A stretch of 64,000 bases of DNA from Ruminiclostridium sp. GTDB lineage: Bacteria > Bacillota > Clostridia > Oscillospirales > Ruminococcaceae. The translations under genes and the position numbers were made by a program. The stretch lies in the NCBI GenBank assembly GCA_017942025.1, contig JAGAVH010000077.1, positions 1-64,000 on the forward strand. The letters are read 5' to 3'. Under the pieces are notes generated by a model that was not told the DNA's origin, ran no database searches, and was given only the letters and a program-made list of their open reading frames with translations. Of the stretch, positions 9,074-17,165 are shown in pieces (the first letter of the stretch is position 1; each line of letters begins with the position of its first letter).

Positions 9074-9343
9074 ATGAGAGCAGTAGTAGCAGTTATTGGT
9101 AAGGATACAGTAGGTATTTTAGCAAAGGTCAGCACAATATGTGCAGAATGTAATGCAAATGTTATGGATGTTACACAGACAATTATGCAGGATCTTTTTG
9201 CTATGACTATGCTTATCGATATTACAAAGTGCAAGGATGAATATAATGTACTTGCCGACAGACTCAAGGAGTGCGGCGATCAGATGGGACTTCAGATTCA
9301 TGTTATGCATGAAGATATATTCAATTCAATGCACACAATATAA
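9074..9343 (+). CDS. Stand-alone ACT-domain protein (UPF0237 type)
   Basis: The 89-residue protein is a single ACT domain: beta strand RAVVAVIGKD, glycine-containing helix VGILAKVSTICAE, then NVMDVTQTIMQD. Such stand-alone ACT proteins are thought to bind amino acids and act as regulatory subunits. AAAGGAAACG precedes the ATG. The PFL-family gene follows 25 bases later; this pair recurs in many bacteria, which suggests joint function, though neither role is established. Confidence 0.9.
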   Translation: MRAVVAVIGKDTVGILAKVSTICAECNANVMDVTQTIMQDLFAMTMLIDITKCKDEYNVLADRLKECGDQMGLQIHVMHEDIFNSMHTI

Positions 9344-9368
9344 TTAAATAGACACGGAGATAGTTAAA

Positions 9369-10724
9369 ATGTTCAATTCAAAAGATATTCTTGAAACCAT
9401 CAAGATGATACAGGAAGAGAATCTTGATATCCGCACCATTACAATGGGAATCTCACTTCTTGACTGTATCGATAGTGATATAGACCGATCCTGCGAAAAA
9501 ATATATGAGAAGATGATGAGAGTCGCAGAGCACCATGTTGAAACAGGTGAGATTATCGAAAAGCGTTACGGTATTCCGATAATCAATAAAAGATTATCCG
9601 TAACTCCTATAGCAATGCTTGCAGCTGCGGCAAAGGGTGATCCTGTAAAGTTTGCAAAGACTCTGCAGAGAGTAGCAGACGGCACAGGCGTAAACTACAT
9701 AGGCGGTTATTCCGCACTTGTACAGAAGGGCTTTGCGGCTGGTGACAGAGAGCTTATCGAATCTATACCCAGAGCGCTTGCGGAAACCTCAAACGTATGC
9801 TCTTCCGTTAATATAGGCTCTACAAGAGCAGGTATAAATATGGATGCCGTTGCTCTTATGGGTAAGATAATCAAGGAAGCGGCAGAAGCCACAAAGGATA
9901 ATTTCTGTTTCGGTGCGGCAAAGATAGTAGTATTCTGTAATGCTGTTGAGGATAACCCCTTCATGGCAGGTGCTTTCCACGGCGTAGGCGAAGCGGACTG
10001 TGTTCTTAACATCGGCGTAAGCGGACCTGGTGTTGTTCGTTCTACTCTTGCAAAGATGCCTGATGCCAATATAAGTGAAGTAGCAGAAGCAATCAAGAAG
10101 ACAGCCTTCAAGATTACAAGAATGGGACAGCTTGTAGGTACAGAGGCAAGCAAGATGCTCGGCGTCCCCTTCGGAATCGTTGACCTGTCTTTGGCTCCTA
10201 CACCTGCTGTAGGTGATAGTGTTGCGCATATACTTGAAGAAATCGGTCTTGAAAGCTGTGGTGCACACGGAACAACTGCGGCTCTTGCAATGCTTAACGA
10301 TGCAGTTAAGAAGGGTGGCGTAATGGCGTCATCCCACGTTGGCGGACTTTCAGGTGCATTCATCCCTGTATCAGAGGACGCAGGTATGATTGATGCGGTA
10401 AACTGCGGTGCGCTTTCTATCGAAAAGCTTGAAGCTATGACTGCAGTATGCTCTGTTGGTCTTGATATGATAGCTATTCCCGGTGATACACCGGCAGATA
10501 CTATTTCTGCTATTATCGCAGACGAAGCGGCAATAGGTATGGTGAACTCCAAGACAACCGCTGTAAGAGTAGTTCCTGCAATCGGAATGAAGGAAGGAGA
10601 CACGATAGAGTTCGGTGGACTGTTCGGCACAGGCCCCGTAATGAAGCTAAGTAGCTTTTCTTCTTCTAAGTTTATTTCAAGAGGCGGCAGAATACCTGCT
10701 CCTTTACAGAGTCTTAAAAACTAA
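9369..10724 (+). CDS. PFL-family protein (DUF711, UPF0210)
   Basis: The 451-residue protein belongs to the DUF711/UPF0210 group, related in fold to the glycyl-radical enzyme barrel but lacking the C-terminal glycyl radical loop seen in pyruvate formate-lyase. Family-like stretches are the Gly/Ala-rich [15 protein letters not shown] (about 102-116) and the C-terminal [13 protein letters not shown]. It is co-transcribed with the ACT protein and is followed by a strong terminator. No reaction has been assigned to this family to my knowledge. Confidence 0.9.
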   Translation: MFNSKDILETIKMIQEENLDIRTITMGISLLDCIDSDIDRSCEKIYEKMMRVAEHHVETGEIIEKRYGIPIINKRLSVTPIAMLAAAAKGDPVKFAKTLQRVADGTGVNYIGGYSALVQKGFAAGDRELIESIPRALAETSNVCSSVNIGSTRAGINMDAVALMGKIIKEAAEATKDNFCFGAAKIVVFCNAVEDNPFMAGAFHGVGEADCVLNIGVSGPGVVRSTLAKMPDANISEVAEAIKKTAFKITRMGQLVGTEASKMLGVPFGIVDLSLAPTPAVGDSVAHILEEIGLESCGAHGTTAALAMLNDAVKKGGVMASSHVGGLSGAFIPVSEDAGMIDAVNCGALSIEKLEAMTAVCSVGLDMIAIPGDTPADTISAIIADEAAIGMVNSKTTAVRVVPAIGMKEGDTIEFGGLFGTGPVMKLSSFSSSKFISRGGRIPAPLQSLKN

Positions 10725-10731
10725 AAATTAT

Positions 10732-10768
10732 CCCCTTGGAAATAACGCAGATGCAAATTTCCAAGGGG
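10732..10768 (+). terminator. Rho-independent terminator after the PFL gene
   Basis: CCCCTTGGAAA (10732-10742) pairs with TTTCCAAGGGG (10758-10768) and is followed by TTTTCTTTT. It lies between convergent genes and may serve both. Confidence 0.85.
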
Positions 10769-10775
10769 TTTTCTT

Positions 10776-11048
10776 TTATGTGTCATCCATATTGTTTAAA
10801 ACTGTTTCTACAAACTTCTCTCCTTTGCTTTTATGCTCATTATGAGCCGCATTAACAAGTTCAGGCGTGTATTCGAATACTTCGACAAATTTATAGCCTT
10901 TTTGTCGCCGAAGATACGATTTCATTGATAGTGCGTTTTTCCGTGTATTGTATTTAGTTGCAAGCTCAGGACAATAAACAGTACAACCTGCTGTGTGAAA
11001 GAAGAGTTTCTCTCCTTTTTCGTTGACAATTCCGACTACGTATTGCAT
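10776..11048 (-). CDS. Hypothetical small protein
   Basis: This 90-residue, basic, Tyr/Lys-rich soluble protein has no signal peptide or membrane segment; it starts MQYVVGIVNEKGEK and ends in an acidic DDT. I recognise no family. The start at 11048 is chosen because AAAGGAG lies nine bases upstream and the promoter at 11080-11108 is upstream of it; the longer frame to 11138 would begin upstream of the promoter. It is transcribed alone, convergent with the PFL gene. Confidence 0.7.
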   Translation of the reverse strand: MQYVVGIVNEKGEKLFFHTAGCTVYCPELATKYNTRKNALSMKSYLRRQKGYKFVEVFEYTPELVNAAHNEHKSKGEKFVETVLNNMDDT

Positions 11049-11079
11049 AGATGACTCCTTTTGTTTTCTTGTTGAGAGA

Positions 11080-11108
11080 ATTATAAGCCATTTGCTGTCA
11101 GGTTTCAA
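11080..11108 (-). promoter_or_regulatory. Sigma-A-type promoter of the small hypothetical gene
   Basis: Minus strand TTGAAA (11108-11103), a 17-base spacer and TATAAT (11085-11080). Confidence 0.7.
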
Positions 11109-11276
11109 ACTTTTCTGCGATTTTATCCTTTTTATCAAAAATGAAATCGTCGAAAAATTTGATGTAAATTTTATGACGTGTAATTTTTGCTTTTGTAACG
11201 CCGATTGTATCTTTGTGTAACAAATTGCACGTGCGTTACATGGAAAAAATTATTTTCTGCAATTTTTCAATATCTC

Positions 11277-11305
11277 TTGACATAATACGACTTTTATATT
11301 AAACT
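11277..11305 (+). promoter_or_regulatory. Promoter of the NhaC antiporter gene
   Basis: Perfect TTGACA (11277-11282), a 17-base spacer and TAAACT (11300-11305), 35 bases before the ATG. Confidence 0.65.
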
Positions 11306-11340
11306 TAAATCATGAATATTTCTGAAAGGAATTTAAAATC

Positions 11341-12864
11341 ATGGAATTTTATGCAACGTTCTGGGCGCTTGTCCCACCACTTATTGCGATAGCTCTTGCG
11401 CTTATAACCAAAGAGGTTTACAGCTCCTTGTTTGTAGGTGTTTTGTTTGGAGCATTGCTTTTTGCAGGCTTCCAGCCTGAAGCAACTATGAACCAGCTTA
11501 TTGATGGCGGTTTTGTTAAGGTGCTTTCTGACTCAGGTAATGTGGGAATTCTCATATTCCTTGTTATTTTAGGCACAATAGTCTGTCTTATGAATAAGGC
11601 AGGAGGCTCGGCGGCATTCGGTGAATGGGCGAAAGCTCATATCAAGAGCAGGGTAGGCGCGCAGATAGCCACCGTTATTCTTGGAATTCTTATCTTTATA
11701 GATGATTACTTCAACTGCCTTACAGTTGGCAGTGTAATGAAACCTGTGGCTGTAAAGCACAGAATATCATCTTCAAAGCTCTCCTATCTTATCGACTCTA
11801 CAGCGGCGCCTATATGTATTATTGCCCCTATTTCATCCTGGGCGGCAGCTGTTGCCGGTTTTGTACAGAGCGATGAAAAAGGCTTATCAATTTTTATAAA
11901 TTCTATTCCTTACAATTACTATGCACTGCTTACTCTGGTGTTTGTTTTTGGAATAGTCATTATGAAGAAGGATTTCGGTCCTATGGCAAAGGCCGAAGCA
12001 TTAGCGATAAAGGGAGAAGATCCCGGCGATAATGAAGAGGAAGTATCTACTGTTCAGAATGAGCGCGGCAGAGGTAAGATGTTTGATCTTATATTCCCCA
12101 TAATTATTCTCATTGCAAGCTGTGTGTTTGGTATGTTATATACAGGCGGAATCTTCCAGGGTGTAAATATCATCGATGCCTTCGCTAACTGCTCAGCTTC
12201 AACAGGACTTGCAATAGGTTCATTTATAGCTCTTATCATTATAATTATCACATATCTTATAAGAAGAGTAATTTCCTTCAAATCCTGTATGGAATGTCTT
12301 CCTAATGGCTTTAAATCTATGGTTCCTGCAATACTTATCCTGACATTTGCATGGACGCTTAAAGCTATGACCGATAGCCTCGGTGCAGGCGTGTTTGTTG
12401 ATACTTTTGTAAAACAGTACGCAGAATCTTTCAGTTTCCTGCTTCCCGCAATCATTTTCCTTATTGCTATAGGAATCTCCTTTGCGACAGGTACATCCTG
12501 GGGTACCTTCGGTATTCTTATTCCTATAGTTGTAAGCATTTTTGAAAATACCGATCCTCAGATGATGGTAATAGCAATCTCCGCTTGTATGGCTGGTTCT
12601 GTTTGCGGCGACCATTGCTCACCGATTTCCGATACTACCATTATGGCGTCCGCAGGAGCAAGGTGTAAACATGTAAGACACGTGTCAACACAGCTCCCTT
12701 ATGCACTTCTTGTAGCTGGTATTTCTTTTGTAATGTATATTCTTGTAGCGTTTATAAGAAATCCTTTTATAAGCCTTGCTATTGGTATAGCACTTACTAT
12801 CGGAGCACTTTTCCTTGTGAAGTTTCTACTCGATAAAAAGGAAAATGTAAAAGAATCGAAATAA
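11341..12864 (+). CDS. Na+/H+ antiporter, NhaC family
   Basis: This is a 507-residue polytopic membrane protein with about 11-12 hydrophobic segments. Family-type stretches include FIDDYFNCLTVGSVMKP (about 120-136), the Asp-rich pore motif region STAAPICIIAP and the C-terminal GSVCGDHCSPISDTT (about 420-434), a well-known NhaC-family signature. NhaC-type proteins exchange cytosolic Na+ for H+; some relatives exchange organic substrates such as malate and lactate or tyrosine and tyramine, so the substrate is not certain. Monocistronic: own promoter upstream and a 15-bp-stem terminator downstream. Confidence 0.9.
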   Translation: MEFYATFWALVPPLIAIALALITKEVYSSLFVGVLFGALLFAGFQPEATMNQLIDGGFVKVLSDSGNVGILIFLVILGTIVCLMNKAGGSAAFGEWAKAHIKSRVGAQIATVILGILIFIDDYFNCLTVGSVMKPVAVKHRISSSKLSYLIDSTAAPICIIAPISSWAAAVAGFVQSDEKGLSIFINSIPYNYYALLTLVFVFGIVIMKKDFGPMAKAEALAIKGEDPGDNEEEVSTVQNERGRGKMFDLIFPIIILIASCVFGMLYTGGIFQGVNIIDAFANCSASTGLAIGSFIALIIIIITYLIRRVISFKSCMECLPNGFKSMVPAILILTFAWTLKAMTDSLGAGVFVDTFVKQYAESFSFLLPAIIFLIAIGISFATGTSWGTFGILIPIVVSIFENTDPQMMVIAISACMAGSVCGDHCSPISDTTIMASAGARCKHVRHVSTQLPYALLVAGISFVMYILVAFIRNPFISLAIGIALTIGALFLVKFLLDKKENVKESK

Positions 12865-12880
12865 TAAAACTAAGATGAAT

Positions 12881-12917
12881 AAAAGACTGTTTTGACGCAA
12901 CATCAAAACAGTCTTTT
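12881..12917. terminator. Bidirectional terminator between the NhaC and GH5 genes
   Basis: A perfect 15-base stem (12881-12895 with 12903-12917) has a seven-base loop and A/T runs on both sides, placed between convergent genes. Confidence 0.85.
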
Positions 12918-12949
12918 GTTATTATTCTTAAAGGTTATCTGATTTATTA

Positions 12950-13912
12950 TCAAAGATATTTCAAAAGCTCGTCACGGACATTATCAAGTCTTTTATCCGA
13001 AAGTCCGAAGTCCATCTCTTTATAGCTCCATGCACTTCTCACAATGCCGTATTTTTCAAAAACTTTGTTTATACATTTGTACCATTTTATTGTATCTTCT
13101 GGTGATACAATATCGATAACACCATATTCTCCGCAGTATAGAGAAACATTGTTTTTTTCGGCTGTTTTGATGGCGGTTGCAAATCTTTCTTCAAAGTATG
13201 CTTCTGTAACGCCGCTTTCTTCGAAGGGAATACGCTCTTCCTTATTTATCATATCCGTCCAGTATGCACCCTGGTGGGTGAATTTTAAAGGATCGTAGCA
13301 ATGGAAGTTGTATACTATCTTATCATCATACGGTTTTTCGAGATCGGGAATAGCGTCGGGGCTGTTGTTCCAATAGCCGCCTACAAGTATAATTGTGTCA
13401 GGGGCATACACTCTGATTCTTTTAACACATTCCTTTATAATCTTATTCCAGGTGTCAGAAAAGGCTTTATCGGTAACTTCATTCAGAAGCTCAAATACAA
13501 CTCTGTCAGAAAGTTTTCCGTATCGTTTTGCAAATTCCTCCCAGAGCTTGTAAAAACGTTCCTGAAGAGCATCACTTTCAAAAAAACCGCTTTCACTTTC
13601 TCCGTAGCTGTCAAAAGAATATCCGGCAGTTTTATGAAGGTCAAATACAACTTTAAGACCGTATTTTTCGGCTAATGAAAAAGCACTGTCTATACGCTGA
13701 AATCCATCCTCTTTATATGTTCCGTCCTCGTTTTCAAAAATATTATAATCTACCGGAATTCTTACGTGGTCTGCACCCCATTCGGAAACTGCGTCAAAGT
13801 CACTTTCCTTAATGAAATTATTAAGTCTGTCCTCGCTGTAGTCACACTGGGAAAACCAGCCTCCGAAATTGACACCTTTGCACATTCCCATATCTTTTAA
13901 TATGTTTATCAT
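12950..13912 (-). CDS. Glycoside hydrolase family 5 (endoglucanase-like), cytosolic
   Basis: The 320-residue (beta/alpha)8 enzyme shows the GH5 pattern: an early GVNFGGWF, the RIPVDY strand (about 51), the acid/base Glu145 in ELLNE and the nucleophile Glu262 in YCGEYG, plus the conserved HCYDPLKF loop (about 204). There is no signal peptide, carbohydrate-binding module or dockerin, so it probably acts inside the cell on imported beta-gluco-oligosaccharides (or on mannosidic or glucosyl conjugates). AAGGTGG precedes ATG 13912. It is divergent from the secreted GH16 lichenase, which suggests a shared pathway: outside cleavage, then inside hydrolysis. Confidence 0.88.
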   Translation of the reverse strand: MINILKDMGMCKGVNFGGWFSQCDYSEDRLNNFIKESDFDAVSEWGADHVRIPVDYNIFENEDGTYKEDGFQRIDSAFSLAEKYGLKVVFDLHKTAGYSFDSYGESESGFFESDALQERFYKLWEEFAKRYGKLSDRVVFELLNEVTDKAFSDTWNKIIKECVKRIRVYAPDTIILVGGYWNNSPDAIPDLEKPYDDKIVYNFHCYDPLKFTHQGAYWTDMINKEERIPFEESGVTEAYFEERFATAIKTAEKNNVSLYCGEYGVIDIVSPEDTIKWYKCINKVFEKYGIVRSAWSYKEMDFGLSDKRLDNVRDELLKYL

Positions 13913-14123
13913 AAATTTTCCACCTTTCTTGTGTTTATTCTATGTTCTGAGTATAACACTTTTTAATACAAAATAATAGTAGTTTTTTGTGTTTTATATA
14001 ATATTTGTGCCCTTTGTTTTGAGAGTAACAACAAAAAAACGATATATAGGATAAATTTCTGACATTTTTAAAACATCTGAGATGATATAATTATGATAAC
14101 AAAGACAAATGGAGGTTCCTGAT

Positions 14124-14909
14124 ATGAACAAGTTAAAAAAAGTATTACCTTTATTATTAGCCGTTACAATGCTTACTGCATGCGGTACTCAGAACACGAC
14201 GGAACAGTCATCTGCAGTAGACAACAGTTCGCAGTCAATAAAGGCAGAGGTTCCTGAAGGACACGCGTATGCAGAATTTACAAGCGGTATGCCTGATGGC
14301 TGGGAATGTGCAAATGGTTGGACAAACGGTAGTATGTTCAATGTTACCTGGAGAAAGAGCAATGTAACTTTTGAAAATGGAAAGATGCAGCTTATTATCG
14401 ATAAAGATAAAACACCTACAGGTGGTATCCCTTATTCAGGTGGTGAATTCAGAAGCAAGGAATTTTACGGCTATGGCAGATATGAGGTTTCTATGAAGCC
14501 TATAAAGAACGATGGGGTTGTTTCGTCATTCTTCACCTATACCGGTCCGTCGGATAACAACCCATGGGATGAGATAGATATCGAGTTCCTGGGCAAGGAT
14601 ACAACCATAGTTCAGTTCAACTATTTCACAAACAGTAAAGGTGAACACGAGTATATACATGAGCTTGGCTTTGACGCATCTGTGGATTTTCATACATACG
14701 CTTTTGAATGGCATAAGGACAAAATCGTATGGTTTGTAGATGGAGAAGAGGTACATAGTGCAACAGAAAGCATTCCTGTTACAGAAAGTAAGATAATGAT
14801 GAATGCGTGGTGCGGTACCGGTGTAGATGGTTGGCTGAAAAAATTTGATGATAGTAATATGCCGCTTACTGCAGAATATGAATGGGTTAAGTTTACACCA
14901 TTTGAATGA
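14124..14909 (+). CDS. GH16 lichenase (endo-beta-1,3-1,4-glucanase), lipoprotein
   Basis: This 261-residue protein has a lipoprotein signal peptide (MNKLKK, hydrophobic stretch, lipobox LTAC with Cys20), then a Ser/Thr/Gln-rich linker and a GH16 jelly-roll domain (about 45-261). The active-site strand is EIDIE (Glu150 nucleophile, Asp152, Glu154 acid/base), preceded by PWD; the sequence around it follows bacillary lichenases closely. It should cleave mixed-linkage beta-glucan (lichenan, cereal beta-glucan) at the cell surface. The ATG at 14124 has GGAGG eight bases upstream. The 211-base gap to the divergent GH5 gene has a TATAAT (near 14090) without a good -35, fitting activator-dependent expression; the AraC gene downstream is the obvious candidate. 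Confidence 0.93.
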   Translation: MNKLKKVLPLLLAVTMLTACGTQNTTEQSSAVDNSSQSIKAEVPEGHAYAEFTSGMPDGWECANGWTNGSMFNVTWRKSNVTFENGKMQLIIDKDKTPTGGIPYSGGEFRSKEFYGYGRYEVSMKPIKNDGVVSSFFTYTGPSDNNPWDEIDIEFLGKDTTIVQFNYFTNSKGEHEYIHELGFDASVDFHTYAFEWHKDKIVWFVDGEEVHSATESIPVTESKIMMNAWCGTGVDGWLKKFDDSNMPLTAEYEWVKFTPFE

Positions 14910-14935
14910 TATGTTGCATATGTTTTTATCTGATA

Positions 14936-14964
14936 TTGCTTTATTTTCTTTTATGTTGTAAAAT
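14936..14964 (+). promoter_or_regulatory. Sigma-A-type promoter of the AraC-family gene
   Basis: TTGCTT (14936-14941), a 17-base spacer and TAAAAT (14959-14964), just after the GH16 stop and 18 bases before the AraC ATG. Confidence 0.55.
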
Positions 14965-14982
14965 ATATAAGGAGGTGAGTTT

Positions 14983-15717
14983 ATGAATCTTGATAAAAAG
15001 CTTTCTCATATTGAATTTTTGAACAGAGAATATAATGTATCGCACCTGTCATATGAAAGAGAAATGGCGTTTTTTCATAGTATAAAGCAAGGCGATTATG
15101 CCGAGGTACAACGTCTGTTTAAGCCTTTTAATTGCAAAGAGATGGGCAGATTAAGCGATGATAATCTCCGTAATCTTAAATATCACCTCGTAATAACGGT
15201 CGCTTTAATTACACGATACTGTATAGAGGGCGGTATGGAGATGGAGGCGGCATACAATCTGAGTGATATTTATATCCGCAGTATTGACAAGTGTCGCACC
15301 GAAGATGAGATAAATATGCTACATCGTGAGGTTGTTGATGACTATACTCAGCGTATGAGTATTATAAGAAAGCAGAATCGTTATCCGAGGACTATTACGA
15401 TGTGTCTTGATTATATTTACGATAACCTTCATCAGAAGATAACTCTTGAAGAGCTTGCTGAAAGAGTCAATCTCAGTCCGTCTTATCTTTCGAAGCTGTT
15501 TCACAAAGAAGTTGGTTGTACAGTTTCTGCATATATCACTAAAAAGAGAATTGAGGCGGCGGAAAATATGCTTAAATTTTCAGAGTATTCCTGCCTTGAG
15601 ATATCGGATTATCTGTGTTTCAGCTCGGAAAGTCATTTCATACACGTATTTAAAAAACATACCGGGTACACTCCAAAAAGCTATCGTGAATATCATTTCC
15701 GATTGAGAGCCAACTAA
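14983..15717 (+). CDS. AraC-family transcriptional regulator
   Basis: The 244-residue protein has a C-terminal double helix-turn-helix (about 135-240): ITLEELAERVNLSPSYLSKLF and the second helix ending in the family signature region HVFKKHTGYTPKSYREY. The first 120 residues are a helical, unrecognised sensing region without membrane segments. AAGGAGGTG precedes the ATG. Next to the GH16/GH5 pair, it probably controls beta-glucan use; the inducer is unknown. Confidence 0.92.
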   Translation: MNLDKKLSHIEFLNREYNVSHLSYEREMAFFHSIKQGDYAEVQRLFKPFNCKEMGRLSDDNLRNLKYHLVITVALITRYCIEGGMEMEAAYNLSDIYIRSIDKCRTEDEINMLHREVVDDYTQRMSIIRKQNRYPRTITMCLDYIYDNLHQKITLEELAERVNLSPSYLSKLFHKEVGCTVSAYITKKRIEAAENMLKFSEYSCLEISDYLCFSSESHFIHVFKKHTGYTPKSYREYHFRLRAN

Positions 15718-15775
15718 AAATTTGTGTATTTTTGACTATACAAATTTTTTAAGACTTAAAAATGATTATTTCCGG

Positions 15776-15804
15776 TTGACAATTCCGATTTTGTGTGATA
15801 TACT
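15776..15804 (+). promoter_or_regulatory. Sigma-A-type promoter of the pheST operon
   Basis: Perfect TTGACA (15776-15781), a 17-base spacer and TATACT (15799-15804). Transcription would start near 15811, giving a leader of about 290 bases that holds the T-box. Confidence 0.85.
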
Positions 15805-15827
15805 TTAATGTAATTGATATAAATTAC

Positions 15828-16083
15828 GGCTGTGATCGGGAATGGCGTTGCCATACAGTAAGAATGCTGATAAAACGAATCAAAGAGAGCGGGGAAGGGT
15901 GAGAACCCCGTATTCAGCAGTATTCTGAAATTCGACCTGTGAGCCTTCTGTGAAAAGCAGAATGTAATCGCTGCATTAAAGCGAAGCTGATTTTTCGGCA
16001 CTAAGTGGCAGTTTTACTGCAATTTGAGTGGTACCACGGATATTATTCCGCCTCATTGTTTTACAATGGGGCGTTTTATTTTT
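15828..16083 (+). promoter_or_regulatory. T-box riboswitch (phenylalanine, UUC specifier) with terminator
   Basis: The leader holds a T-box: stem I runs from GGCTG (15828) to GAGCC (about 15944), with TTC at 15931-15933 in the position of the specifier codon, which would read tRNA-Phe. The T-box core GAGTGGTACCACGG is at 16026-16039. A terminator follows: 16049-16059 pairs with 16063-16073 and then TTTTATTTTT. Uncharged tRNA-Phe binding should stabilise the antiterminator and allow pheST transcription. The identity of the specifier codon is inferred from the downstream gene and the stem I layout. Confidence 0.9.
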
Positions 16084-16098
16084 AAGGAGGATAAAAAT

Positions 16099-17151
16099 AT
16101 GGATGAACAGATTGTTCAGCTGAGAGCACAGTTTGAAGAAAAGCTGGCTGCTGTTACAGCGGTAGCAGAGCTTGAAGAAATCCGTGTAGGATTTTTAGGT
16201 AAAAACGGCTCTGTTACAGGACTTATGAAGGAAATGGGTAAGCTTTCTTCTGATGAAAAGAAAGCTTTTGGTCAGAAGGTAAACGAGCTTAAAAATTTCT
16301 GTACAGAAAAGATTTCTGAAAAGCAGTCTGAGCTTGCAAGACTCGAAATGGAAAGAGAAATAAACTCTATGCCTGAATTCGACGTTGCTATGCCTGCTGA
16401 GACAAAGAGAGGCTCATATCATCCCATTACCCTTGTACAGAGAAAGTGCGAGAATATTTTCCGTTCAATGGGCTTTGCTGTAGAGGATTACAGCGAGGTT
16501 GTAACCGACTATGAATGCTTTGAGGCTCTTAATATTCCCAAATTCCACCCTGCGAGAGATATGCAGGACACATACTATCTTGAAAACGGACAGCTTTTAA
16601 AGTCCCACACTTCAGCGGCACAGAATGCTATCTATAAAAAGTATAAGGACGCTCTTATAAATGAGGGTAAGCCTATCCGTGCAATCTTCCCCGGCAGATG
16701 CTTCAGAAACGAATCCACAGACGCCTGCCACGAAAATACCTTCTTCCAGATGGAAGGCGTAATGGTTGATAAGAATATTTCTATTTCAAACCTTATCTTC
16801 TTTATGAAGACTATGCTTTCCGAGGTTTTTGAAAAGGATATCAAGGTAAGACTCCGTCCCGGCTTCTTCCCCTTCGTAGAACCCGGATTTGAGCTTGATA
16901 TAAGCTGTCTTATCTGTGGCGGCGATGGTTGTCCTTCCTGTAAGCACAGCGGTTGGTTGGAGCTTTGCCCCTGCGGTATGATTCACCCCAACGTTCTTAT
17001 TGAGGGTGGTATCGATCCTGAGGAATACACAGGCTTTGCTTTTGGTCTCGGTCTTACAAGACTTGCTATGATGAAGTACGGTATCAAGGATATCCGTGAT
17101 TTAAACGGTGCGGATCTTGTTAATCTCGATCAGTTCACAGATGATAAGTAA
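16099..17151 (+). CDS. pheS: Phenylalanyl-tRNA synthetase alpha subunit PheS
   Basis: PheS is the catalytic subunit of the alpha2beta2 enzyme that charges tRNA-Phe. The 350-residue protein has an N-terminal coiled coil (1-85) for tRNA binding and the class II catalytic core: motif 2 GRCFRNESTDACHENTFFQMEG (about 200-221), the zinc-type cysteine stretch CLICGGDGC and motif 3 GFAFGLGLTRLAM near the C-terminus. ATG 16099 is chosen because AAGGAGG precedes it; a longer upstream frame begins inside the T-box terminator. pheT follows after 14 bases. Confidence 0.97.
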   Translation: MDEQIVQLRAQFEEKLAAVTAVAELEEIRVGFLGKNGSVTGLMKEMGKLSSDEKKAFGQKVNELKNFCTEKISEKQSELARLEMEREINSMPEFDVAMPAETKRGSYHPITLVQRKCENIFRSMGFAVEDYSEVVTDYECFEALNIPKFHPARDMQDTYYLENGQLLKSHTSAAQNAIYKKYKDALINEGKPIRAIFPGRCFRNESTDACHENTFFQMEGVMVDKNISISNLIFFMKTMLSEVFEKDIKVRLRPGFFPFVEPGFELDISCLICGGDGCPSCKHSGWLELCPCGMIHPNVLIEGGIDPEEYTGFAFGLGLTRLAMMKYGIKDIRDLNGADLVNLDQFTDDK

Positions 17152-17165
17152 GGAGGTCATTTAAT

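Noticed and set aside
9707..10630. 307-codon open frame on the minus strand over the PFL gene
   Set aside because: It is antisense to a clear family member, Ser/Pro/Thr-rich as expected of the complement of a biased coding sequence, and has no ribosome site.
14036..14108. Full sigma-A promoter for the GH16 gene
   Set aside because: TATAAT near 14090 has no acceptable -35 at 16-18 bases; the TGACAT-like sequence upstream is too far, so it is kept only as a possible activator-dependent promoter.
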